Shown here: positions 45,358 through 55,118 of the stretch, piece after piece
Numbering within the stretch: the first letter of the stretch is position 1
How the letters are laid out: each line of letters begins with the position of its first letter
Assembly: GCA_947561585.1 (NCBI GenBank)
Contig: CANNZV010000926.1
Location: 62,001 to 126,000, forward strand
Source: Caprella mutica
Taxonomy: Eukaryota; Arthropoda; Malacostraca; Amphipoda; Caprellidae
DNA length: 64,000 bases
Direction: 5' to 3'
The notes under the pieces: model-generated
Database searches by the model: none
Told to the model about the DNA's origin: nothing
Seen by the model: the letters and a program-made list of their open reading frames with translations, nothing else
Made by a program: the position numbers and the translations under genes

Positions 45358-46301
45358 GAAATATGTACAAGAAGTTAATTAACTAAAGCTTTATTAACAT
45401 ATTATTAATATTTAAACTGTATCTCTCCTATCGATAAATCGATTGAGGTGCATTAATTAGTGGATAAAGACGTGATGTCATTATTTTGTTAACTCGATAT
45501 TAAATTATTGATTTAAATAAATTTAATTAACTAATGAGCATCATTGGTACCACAAATGATAGAGTGCATGTGAACGATATCACTAACTTTTATTCACGCT
45601 CTAGTTTAAATTATAATAAATTCATATTATATTATAGTTATTCTTAATCATTTACGTGTATTTAAGCTCGAGTACAGTTTTTGTTCAACACGCTACTTAT
45701 ATGTATTCAATAAAATACATTTTCCTCTGGTTGCTCGTTCTATTTCAGAAGAATAAATTTTCATAAATATAACTAAATACTAACAACACTTTTTTTTACA
45801 AAAAGTGAAAATATTTTACATAAATTTACTACCCTTTCAAGATCCCTGAAAGCAAGTGAACCTTTCACAGCTCTAACCTGTAACAATTGGGGGGAGAAAA
45901 GTCACTCGTATTTTAACAATCACTTTTTTAACAGACAGGAGTTTAGAAAACTCTCTATGTTGTGAATTCTAATTATTTAGAATTAAACCAAATAATTCAA
46001 CATCAAATAAGAGTGTTAATCTTTTGAATGGTACTATGATGAATGAATTATGTTTCTCATGTTTGGCCTTTTGACTATCAAAAATGTTCAAAGGTCTGCA
46101 ATAATTTATATAATTTAGTTTCATAATAATTGTCTTGTTTCAAGATGTTAGTGTTTTTTATGTTGTTAATATTCAACAACTACGTAATTATATCAGATAG
46201 CAATGGTTATACGAGGCCTTAATTTTTTTAAATGTACTATTAGTTTCTAAGCAATCGTAGCGCAAAATATGTGTACCTCTCCCGATTTGGAAAATCCGTC
46301 A
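45358..46301. other. intergenic DNA
   Basis: AT-rich with no recognised feature. Confidence 0.45.
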
Positions 46302-46480
46302 TATGTGGCCATCTCCTGCAATGGATAACGCATCCGTCCCGTATGGCGGTGCGGCGCAATGGATAACGCGTCCTGTATGGCTTTGTGACGCAATGGATAG
46401 CACGTCTTGTATGACTTTGTGGCGCAAAGGATAACGCGTCTTATATGTGTTTTCGACGCAATAGATAACTCATCTGGCAT
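46302..46480 (+). repeat. 34-bp tandem array of tRNA-Arg 5' halves
   Basis: Five consecutive degenerate copies of the first ~29 nt of the adjacent tRNA-Arg, each preceded by TAT: for example GGCGCAATGGATAACGCGTC, GACGCAATGGATAGCACGTC and GGCGCAAAGGATAACGCGTC. Three full internal units are 34 bp; the first is longer. The array ends directly at the 5' base of the intact gene. Each unit keeps an A-box-like stretch but no B box, so independent transcription is unlikely. Confidence 0.88.
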
Positions 46481-46553
46481 GGCCTTGTGGCGCAATGGAT
46501 AACGCGTCCGCCTACGGAGCGGAAGATTCCAGGTTCGACCCCTGGCAAGGTCG
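46481..46553 (+). tRNA. tRNA-Arg (ACG)
   Basis: A 73-nt gene identical in its mature part to 44494-44566: acceptor GGCCTTG/CAAGGTC, anticodon ACG, intact A and B boxes (B box GGTTCGACCCC), discriminator G, followed by a short T4 (TTAGTTTTC). It is immediately preceded by the 34-bp tRNA-half array. Confidence 0.95.
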
Positions 46554-46885
46554 GTTAGTTTTCTAATTATTTATACAATTACCTCTTAAGATCGTAAATA
46601 TCGTCTGTTTATCATAAACGGAGGAAATTTTAACTTTTGAAAAAGAGATTACCTATCTGATAAATTTTGTTCAAAAAGTTTCATTTAATTACTAAATTTT
46701 TGCATGTGGATTGATATAAAATCAAGATTCATACTAAGATTGATATTTTTTTCAGTTACAGTGAATACTTAAAACCTACTAAACAAAACTAATAGACAAA
46801 CCATTAATTTATTATTTCACTGTGAATAATGAGATTTAAAAAATTAGTTCCCTTGGATGATTAGTTCGAAATTGTAAAATTTATT

Positions 46886-46967
46886 CGCTGTAGACAGGAT
46901 TCGAACCTGTGCGGGCAGAGCCCAATGGATTTCTAGTCCATCTCCTTAACCGCTCGGACACCACAGC
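46886..46967 (-). tRNA. tRNA-Ser (AGA)
   Basis: An 82-nt class II tRNA on the minus strand: acceptor GCTGTGG/CTACAGC (one G-T pair), D arm GTCCGAGCGGTTAAGGA, anticodon stem TGGA/TCCA around CTAGAAA (anticodon AGA), long variable arm GGGCTCTGCCCGC, T arm CAGG..CCTG with loop TTCGAAT, discriminator G. T4 follows (AAATTTTAC). It decodes UCU and, as inosine, UCC/UCA. Confidence 0.95.
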
Positions 46968-48424
46968 TTCTATTTATGAACAACATGAGCAATCTTGTTG
47001 CAACGTAGTGCCCGCTTTGTTAATATACAGTTACAATGTGGTTACCTAATAGTTACCCTGTATTTACCGGTGACTTTTATATTCCACCCGTTAAATTCTA
47101 CCCCTGTATATTCCACCCCAGTTACATTTTACTCCGATATATTCCACCCCAGTAAGTTCCATCCTACTTTACGGGATATATTCGGTTAGTCATTAACAAT
47201 ATATCTCATACAATAATAATTAATTCACATTTTCTTTGTATCAAATTACACCTTCTGATGGCCAATCACAAGCTGTTTATTTTTCATTATACATGTAATA
47301 GAACAGCAAAAAAAAGGTTGTGTGAACGCTCTTTATCAGTTAATGCATTCAGTTTTTCAGTCATAAACAGATTATCTTCACTATCGCTGATAAGTAACGA
47401 TATTAATGTAGATGAAGTCATATAGTTTTTTGGAAAATATTACTCGTGAATCACATACTAAATGTTTTTAGTATCTTCTAATACTATCAAGTTGAAGATT
47501 TTTTTTCCAATCATTAATAATTCTTTTTCTGTTTTATCACATCCAGTATAGATAAAAAATATAAACGTTTTCATTATAAAAAGATTACACTTTTTGTCAT
47601 TACTGTTTATAATATGTGTTTATTACATTTGAATCACAATCAATAATGAAATAAAATAGGTAATATATCAAATGAAATGTTTTCATTTAAGACTAACACG
47701 AGTAAGTGGTTAATAGATATAAGTGAGTATGAAATAAATGATATTAACGTATAACTGAATCATCAGTATAAAATAAAAAGAGCGTAAGTAGAAATGACGT
47801 TCTCACTAAAAGGTTGACATTTTTCCTAAACAAATAAACCTAGATGACTAATGAGATTCAACTATAGGATGTTACTTAATTCTCTACCTCCCTTCAAGTT
47901 TTTATCATGTATAAAATTATATTTGATGAATGATAATTAAAATGAAAGGATGAATAACTTAAAACAATGAAACAATTTATTCATGAAAAATGTAATTACA
48001 AACTGGGCACACAATTTTAAAAGAAGGATACATGTATTCACGGATACAAGCTCAAAAAGGATACAAGCTCAGGAAGGATACAAGCTCAACGGCTTTTAGG
48101 GCAACCTACATTAAACTAGTTAATTAGATTAGTATCTTGGAAGTAGTTTAGTACGATTGGAATGACGAGAGAATGGTTGGCTTTCCATGGTACTTAATTT
48201 GGGAAACACGTCAATTGTGTTCGGAGAGGAATGAAGGGCTGTTTGATGAGTGCTGGATTTGAGGGAAAATATCAGGATTCTCCAAATTTTCGAATGGATG
48301 TATTAATTTGCGTATGTAGGAGAGAGTCATCGGGAATTCGATGTACGCTCTGTTGCATAGATATTTGATCATCCATTTTATCATCACATTTTTAATGGTA
48401 CGCTGTGTTATGTTCTACAAATGT
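46968..48424. other. intergenic DNA with two short repeats
   Basis: AT-rich. 47080-47165 holds irregular TATATTCCACCCCAGTTA-type copies. 48041-48090 holds three copies of GGATACAAGCTCARRAA (17 bp). No gene recognised. Confidence 0.5.
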
Positions 48425-48480
48425 CCCAGGGTATTGAAATGCCTAGGTGTTTCAGAACCTAGGCATTTCAGTACCCTAGG
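48425..48480. repeat. 24-bp-arm hairpin
   Basis: CCCAGGGTATTGAAATGCCT + AGGT, an 8-nt loop (GTTTCAGA), then ACCTAGGCATTTCAGTACCC + TAGG. Only two non-Watson-Crick positions in 24 pairs. It lies directly downstream of the Gypsy polymerase fragment. It could be a very small MITE, or a stem that yields small RNA. Confidence 0.85.
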
Positions 48481-48489
48481 TAAAGTGTA

Positions 48490-49150
48490 TTTACAGCGTT
48501 TTTGACTTTTGAGATAGCCAAACACCAATTTCGTTTTTGGACCATTCTGTTGCAAGACTTGTATCTATGGTTTTATAGTATATTTGGACTCCTTACTTTA
48601 TTTCTTTCTTGATATGCATCTTCCATTTTTCGATAAGATTGTCCATTCCTTCATCCCAAGGAAATGGTGTGCCAAGTTTGAGAAGTTGGCGGAAGGGGCA
48701 CCGTTCTGTTAGTCGTGGGAAATGCGTATTCATCCTTATTTACTAATTGGAAACAGGATCGTATATCTGTTGTAATTTTAGGTGTAGAAAAACTACGGAT
48801 TGCCACCAAATACTTCTCACATGGTCTAACTGTATCAGGTGATATTTCTAATCCTACAAACTCAACTTTATCTGATGCGAATATAAATTGGTTAGCATTG
48901 AGAGTGATACTGTTGCGACCACAGCAATATAACCATTGATTAATAAACCTGAAAGAAATTTTCTTCAATGTTATTAGACCAAATGACAGTGTCGTCTATG
49001 CAATTGTTTTTGTTAGTGCCATATGCCATAATTTCCTCGTACCATCTGAAGCTTTGAACTTCTGGGGTGCAGTACAATACCTGTAACGCTCCAACTGTGT
49101 GATGAAAGTAATCGAATGTCGATCTTCTTTAAATTTCAAATATTCTCTTT
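48490..49150 (-). pseudogene. Ty3/Gypsy polymerase fragment (RT-RNase H)
   Basis: Minus-strand translation in broken frames gives, in order: ITQLERYRYCTAPQKFKASD, then CIDDTVIWSNNIEE (the YxDD box of reverse transcriptase with Cys for Tyr), WLYCCGRNSITLNANQFIFA, VEFVGLEISPDTVRP, TDIRSCFQLVN and finally ATEWSKNEIG, the start of the RNase H region. This order is diagnostic for Gypsy-type pol. Gag, protease, integrase and LTRs were not found. Stops and frameshifts make it a dead fragment. The 105-codon frame at 48651-48968 is the longest intact piece. Confidence 0.85.
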
Positions 49151-49165
49151 GGTATTGTTTGTATA

Positions 49166-50320
49166 CAGGGTTTCATAAAAAAAGCGATACCCAAGTTTCA
49201 AAAGCTGTAATTCAAAAACTATCAGTTTTACAAAAAAATGGAAAATAACATTTTGTTTCTCAACATTTTTTCAATCTCTGTACAAAAATTCAGCTGAATT
49301 CATCAAATAATTTTTCCTATGAGCAGTATTTTTAGTGACCGATACTGAAAACCTGTTTGCGCAATTTTGTTGATTAAACTTCGAATTTTATGATATTTAA
49401 ACCATGTTTTTAATAACTATCAACCGTTTTTAAAATGGTTTATTAAAAAACATTAATAAAAATCATAAAAACCATTGGTTAAAAATTATTGTTCCTTGTA
49501 TTAAATTTTTCTTTAAAAATAATTTTTAGTGAAAAATTCTAAAAACTTGTATGCGCACTTACAGTAAAACTTTACGCACTTACAGTAAAATATTTCGGAA
49601 AGTAAAAGTGAATTAGACTTTACTAAATCTACATTCAACTGAATTGTAACTTTGAATTTCAAGTGGCATCTTTACAAGATGCACGAACGGAACAAACTCC
49701 TCGATGGCGATCTTCCTCGGCAGATAAAGTTTGCTCAATGGTTTTTGCAAAGAAATGTTCAATTTATGGATGATATTGTGTTTCACGTTGAGGCAAGATG
49801 CTTTTCATTTGAATGACGAATTACATAATCACAACGTTCTCACATATGCACCAAAGAATCAAACTCCTAATCTTGACTTTGACATAGGAATTTCGAAAAG
49901 AGAAATGGTCTTACTTTTTGGATGGAATTTGGTGGCAATGGCCGTGTCATCGGTCCTCATTTTAAAAAAAAAAATTAGATGAAGTTGGATTCCTTGTTCT
50001 AATAAATTTACAGGATCGTTCCCAGACTTTTAGAAACACATGAAAACAGAATCAATTGAACCTGGTGGATTCAGGACGGTGCTCCTGTGCGCAGAACACT
50101 TTTGTTTGCTCGTGCTGTAAACAAAAGTGCGCAAACATGTTTTCAGTATCTGATACTGAAAATACTGCTTATAGAAAACTATTCCATAAATTGAGCTGAA
50201 ATTTTGTACAGAGATGGGAAAATGTTTATGAATAAAATGTGATTTTCCAATTTTTTGTAAGTCTAATAGTTTTTGAATTACAGCCTTTGAAACTTGGGTA
50301 TCGGTTTTTTTGGAACACCC
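49166..50320 (+). mobile_element. Tc1/mariner-superfamily element 1 (1.16 kb, defective)
   Basis: TA-flanked left end CAGGGTTTCATAAAAAAAGC, then GATACCCAAG; right end is the inverse, CTTGGGTATCGGTTTTTTTG then GAACACCC. Next to each end is a conserved subterminal block (GCTGTAATTCAAAAACTAT). The interior holds a truncated plus-strand transposase (49683-49980). The right end abuts element 2 at 50321 without spacer. Confidence 0.8.
49683..49980 (+). pseudogene. transposase remnant of element 1
   Basis: Reading frames give QWFLQRNVQFMDDIVFHVEA, HNHNVLTYAPKNQ and VLLFGWNLV. These match the DDE core layout of IS630/Tc1/mariner transposases: a first catalytic Asp in a D(I/V)VF..EA context, then the HN(V)RxWAPENP region and the V(T/S)VW strand. 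An in-frame stop follows CFSFE, and the last catalytic region is deleted. Non-functional. Confidence 0.7.
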
Positions 50321-50629
50321 CAGGGTGACCCAAAAAAACCGATACCCAAATTTAAAAGGCTGTAATTCAAAAACTATTGAACTTATAAAAAATTGGAAAA
50401 TCACATTTTGTTCATAATCATTTTTTCAATATCTGTACAAAATTTTAGACGAATATAACCAACCGTTTTCTTTACACTGTATTTTTAGTGACCGATACCA
50501 AAAACTTGTTTGCGCACTTTTGCTTTAACTTCGACCATGTTTTTAATAACTTTCAACAGTTTATTAAAAACCGGTATTATAACAATAAAATGCGTTTATT
50601 AATATGCAACCGAAAAAAAAATCAAACTC

Positions 50630-51190
50630 TTCCTTCTATCAACAATTTCAGGCGATCTGGTGGGCCATTCGATACGATGATTCAGGGCGATAATGCCTAT
50701 TGCCGAATAGCTCATTTAGTTTTTCCTTACAGCAACAGTTCTAAACCCATTTTGAACCATCCAGGTTCGATTGATTCTGTTTCCATGTATTTCCCGAAGT
50801 CTTGGAACGATTTTATCACTTATTAGATCAAGGCATCTATCTCCCTTTAAATTATTTTTGTAAAAATAAGGACAGACGATACGGCCAATTCGGCCATTGT
50901 TACCTAGTCCAATCTACACACAGACTTTCTCTCACAAAATTCTTACGTCAAAGTTGAAAGTAAGAGGTTGGTTCTTCGGGTAGGTACTATGTGCGAACGT
51001 TATGATAATTTATTTTACCATTCAAATGAAAAGTGGTCTCATCACCAACCACATTATCGTCCACAAACAGGACATTTTTTTGCTAAAAGCAATCAGCCAA
51101 ATGCCGCCACCGATGAAGATCGGTATTTAGGTGTTTGTTTCTCTCGTACATCTTTTAAGGATGTCACTTCAAATCTGAGGTTACAAGTCT
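50630..51190 (-). pseudogene. transposase remnant of element 2
   Basis: On the minus strand, separate frames yield NLRFEVTSLKDVREKQTPKY, a DHFSFEW segment, then LREIHGNRINRTWMVQNGFR and IEWPTRSPEIV (the W-P-x-R-S-P-E/D box near the last catalytic acid). The order agrees with a Tc1/mariner-superfamily transposase in minus orientation. Multiple stops and frameshifts. Confidence 0.65.
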
Positions 51191-51227
51191 GTTGAATGTA
51201 GATTTAGTAAGATCTAATCCCCTTTTT

Positions 51228-52790
51228 AAACTGCGTCCATCGCTTTATTGCAGGTCACTATTTTGTGAATAATTTTGATAATATTGATCGTACAGTAGTG
51301 AAACTTCGGTCACTGGAAGATTGCTTCTATGTTAGTATCTTGCTGAAATATTTTGTGAATCCATGAGAAAATTAGAAAGTTATGAACGTTTATGTATTTT
51401 GAAGGCATTTTAACTGTCCATCGCTTTATTGCAGCTCTGTGAAAAGGCCAAAAAATGGGTGATTAATTTCTGCCGAGATGGTAAAAATTGTAGCAGGTCT
51501 TCCAGAAGGTAGGACTCTTCTATATTTAGCTTTATAACTTGGAAGGGTTAAGAGAACAATAGTTTCTTTTCTGGAAAATCCCGAAACAAACCCAAGGAGA
51601 GATGAGGGTACGAGAAAAAAGAATTTCCCCTCGCAATATGCAAAAATACGTAGGCAGGACATCAGGCAGCTAAAGGACACTAGTGCCTCCATTTTTGACA
51701 AGGCTGTCATTGGTCTTAAGTCAAAACACTCCTGATGTAATGTCTCAAATGAAACGGTCAAAAAGGCTCAATGGGGCTTAAGACCAGAGAACAAGGCAAT
51801 CAAGTCATGAGAGACTCTCACTAGATGCCCAGAGATATGAGGAAAGAAGTTGTAACCCTTAAAACATGATTTTGTGCGAAGTAATGCAAGAAAATCATCT
51901 TTTGCCAACGAGATAATTGCAAACTATTAGGCCAAGGGAACAAGTACTCAACAAAAGAGGCAATGTAGGATTGGATTGTTAGGTTTACACCCTCTGGTAC
52001 TCGGAAAGGGCCAATCAACGTTTCACCAATGATGCCCGCTTAAAACATAAAGCCACAGCCTCCTTTTGACGACGAAACCAGTGTGGATAAACAGTTCCAA
52101 TAGGATCCAAACTTTAACCCATCCATCCAGACAATCAAGGGTGTCTCTTTCCTCATCTGTTAAAAGAACAAGTAAGAAGTATGTTTTCATCTTATTCTGT
52201 GTACATCTAATGCCTTTTTCCTTTTGGGTCTTGTCCATAGGAGGCCTGGAAATGGGCTCCACGTTCCTGGTCGTCTCATTTAAGACACTGTTTGGACGAA
52301 TAACCAATGACAGCCTTGTCGAAAATGGAGGCACTAGTGTTATTTGGCTGCCTTATAACCTGCCTGGGTAGTTTTCACATATTTCGAGGGGAAAAAGCTT
52401 CTCCTCGTGCCCTCATCTCTCCTTGGGTTGGTGTCGGGATCTTCCACAATAAAAACTATGTTTATCTTATCCCTCCCAAATTCATTAGCTAAATATAGAA
52501 GAGTCATCCCTTCTGCAGGACCTGTTACATTTTCTACCCTCTCGGTAGAAGTTAATCGCCCATTTTTTGGCCTTTTCACAGAGCTGCAATAAAGCGATGG
52601 ACAGTTAAAATGCCTTCAAAATACATAAACGTTCATAACTTTCCAATTTTCTCATGGATTCAAAAAACATTTCAGCAAGATACTAACATAGGAGCAATCT
52701 TCCAGTGACCAAAGTTTCACTACTGTACGATCAATATTAATAAAATTATTCACTAAATAGTGATCTGCAATAAAGCGATGAACGCAGTTT
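51228..52790. mobile_element. 1.56-kb foldback element nested in element 2
   Basis: Long inverted arms: AAACTGCGTCCATCGCTTTA on the left and its near inverse TAAAGCGATGAACGCAGTTT on the right. Arms extend ~540 bp each and include a second inverted TCCATCGCTTTATTGCAG block (51417 and 52583). Homologous peptide-like stretches (LSKMEAL, FFGLFTELQ) therefore appear on opposite strands. The ~480-bp centre holds a Tc1-like transposase piece. Confidence 0.8.
51760..52140 (-). pseudogene. Tc1-like transposase remnant in the foldback centre
   Basis: Minus-strand frames include LIGPFRVPEGVNLTIQSYIA, FFPWPNSL-like (LFPWPNSLQLS), KMIFLHYFAQNH (QDNAPxH region decayed to FAQNHV), TTSFL and TWLP...SPIEP. 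These are landmarks of Tc1-type transposases, including the (D)NAPSH and SPDLNPIE boxes. Catalytic residues are lost. Non-functional. Confidence 0.75.
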
Positions 52791-53031
52791 ATTGCTTGGA
52801 CAATTCGAACTGTGAAATAAGTGTTTTGCTGAAAGTGCGCAAGCAGGTTTTTGGTATCGGTCACTACAAACACAGCTAAGAGAAAACCGTTGAATCGATT
52901 CATCTAATATTTTGTACAGAGATAGAAAAATGTTGAGAATCAAAATTATGATTTTTCAATTTTTTGTAAGTTTAATAGTTTTTGAATTACAGCCTTTGAA
53001 ATTTGGGTATCGGTTTTTTTGGGACACCATG

Positions 53032-54130
53032 TATAGCATTATTTAGGTTTCCTATATACCGTATTTTCATAACCCAGAAAAGAAATTAAGTATGGTAGAA
53101 TTGTAAAAAAATAATTGATGAAAACCTACTTAGTAAGTTCAAAATTTTTTCGATAGATGAATAGCACAACCATCTACTAGAATGTATCACAGTTTCCTAA
53201 TTCAAAACATTATACTAAGCACTGCCTATATTGGACTAAATTAGGTACAATTACATGACAAACAATTTCACTTTTCTGTAACTACTCCAAACTGATTGGA
53301 ATCACAAGAGTTTTAGTTTTTGGTGTCGCAATATAAACAAGAGTTGCAAAATTCTGAAACAGTTGCCTTAATTTCAATATAGTGCTTCTCTCTAAGTTGC
53401 CCCATTCATACGGGGCTTTAGAACTTCTTACTGTTGCGTGACTGCACCCGAATGCAGTGCCGAAGACTCTACCTAAATCCTGAGAGGTAATTAAAAAGAC
53501 ATGTAGCTTCTAATGAGGGAAGATGAAAGAAGATTCCAAAGCTGCATTTTTAATCAAGAAATGGGAGCGGACCAAATGGAAAATCTTGTATGGATTACCA
53601 TTTTTAGTAGAAAAGAAGTGAATTTTCTAATCTGAGAAGTATTTCGAACAAAAATTGTGCAAGATGCTGAATGTTGCATTTTTCTGAAAGATGAGGCATG
53701 TATTGATTGGTGTTCAGGATTCCATGTGAGTATTGATTGAAATAATAGAGAGATGACAGACATAGCAATTCCCTTGAGGAAATTCACGTAATCATAGTTT
53801 ATTATAATATAGAAAATTATATTACAGATAAGTTAAAATATTTATAATTAATCCAAAATATAGATTTTTCTTCGGAAGTCATTTTTTATTTCATTTCATA
53901 TAACGCTTCATTGATACCATCATGGCTTCTAAATTATTATATATTATTTTTAAAACCCATAGGAACTCTTCTATGAAATTTAATAGGTTCGATATCACTC
54001 TTCTTTTATTGAAATGAAGAACGTTTGTACGGAAAACTTTAGCAATAAGCGGTTTACTTTGTAATATAATACTTTATAGTAATGCGTGTTAGTTTTATTA
54101 GTTTCCGTATATCAGCAGTTTTATATTATA
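53032..54130. other. intergenic DNA
   Basis: AT-rich. A 77-codon open frame on the minus strand (53554-53787) shows no domain. No termini recognised. Confidence 0.4.
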
Positions 54131-55118
54131 CAGTATGATCCACAATGAATGATATTAAAACAAAAATTCCTTAAAAATAATTAATGGCAATTATTTGATA
54201 GAAGAAGACATTTGATGGATTGCCAATGTTTGGACATTTATGTTTTTTCAGCCAATATTCAAAATTTCCTTCAGTTGATCTCTACCCAGCTCTGCTCATT
54301 TCTTCGTATGACGCACCATTTTGCGAATATCTTCCTCGCTCATGTTGACAGCAAAATTTTCCACGACTGTCTTGAGTAGTTAGAGTGCGTGGTTCACATC
54401 TGATGACATATGCCATAGCTTGCAACCAGAAAGTAAAGTCAAGAGGCGAAAATTTCGGAGAATAAGGGGTGCCAATGGTGATTTGTCCAACGAGAAATTA
54501 TCCTTTCATCAAATTTTAATGCAGAAATTCAAGGAATTCGGCAGTCAAATGGCAGCAGACGCCATCTTGCTGAAGCCAATATTGACATCTTAAAGCCAAA
54601 TACTTAACAGAATTCCACATAATATTTTAAGGACTTTCTCCAGGTATACAATTAGATTTACGGATCTCTCGAACCAAACAACAAGGAAGATCTTCCCATC
54701 CACAATCCCCAAACAAGCCATCACTTTTTCACCATGTGTTTTTTTTAATTCGATTACAGTGTATAGATTAGTGGTGCAGTGCCAATGTACCTGCTTGCTT
54801 GGTGACTGTTTCAAGACGAACCATTTTTATATTCTGAATGCACTTTGGATCTTCTTGATGCTCCTGAACTCTTCCTACTTTGCGATGATAAATGATGCTT
54901 GTTGACCGTCGAAGGGTGATTTTTGGCTTTGTCTGCGTACTGGTCCATTTTCAAATATCCAATTTGAGGCCATACAATAATGAATATCGAAAATAGTCCA
55001 TTTTTATACAAATGTCCCAACATCAGGGTAGCATAGTTGCGATTATTTGATTAAAATTCGAAGAGTAAATATTTCTAAGGAAATTTTGTTTTAGTATCAT
55101 TCATTGTGGATCATACTG
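54131..55118 (-). mobile_element. 988-bp mariner-like element, TA-flanked
   Basis: Terminal inverted repeats of ~43 bp, beginning CAGTATGATCCACAATGAAT and ending ATTCATTGTGGATCATACTG, with TA on both outer sides (54129-54130 and 55119-55120). The interior is a decayed minus-strand transposase (next entry). Well-preserved ends make it one of the clearer transposons here. Confidence 0.88.
54300..54920 (-). pseudogene. mariner-like transposase remnant
   Basis: On the minus strand the open piece 54590-54814 gives KTHGEKVMACLGIVDGKIFL and YLEKVLKI. It corresponds to the V-M-V-(W/F)-G...DG(K/R) strand and the YLE-(M/V)-L segment of the catalytic core. Further on, broken frames give EEDIRKMVRHTKKWAELGRD, the C-terminal end. 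Stops and frameshifts interrupt it, and the SPDLxPxD box is not preserved. Confidence 0.7.

Larger units (their letters stand above)
50321..53031 (-). mobile_element. Tc1/mariner-superfamily element 2 (2.7 kb, with nested insertion)
   Basis: Ends CAGGGTGACCCAAAAAAACC (50321) and the inverse GGTTTTTTTGGGACACCATG (53031), with TA directly outside the right end. Same family as element 1. Its minus-strand transposase remnant is at 50630-51190, and a separate foldback element occupies 51228-52790. Confidence 0.8.

Noticed and set aside
51426..52592. Similar peptides (LSKMEAL.., FFGLFTELQ) on opposite strands, at first suggesting a duplicated gene
   Set aside because: They are the two inverted arms of the foldback element 51228-52790. 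The reading that matches a known protein (Tc1 transposase) is in the centre.
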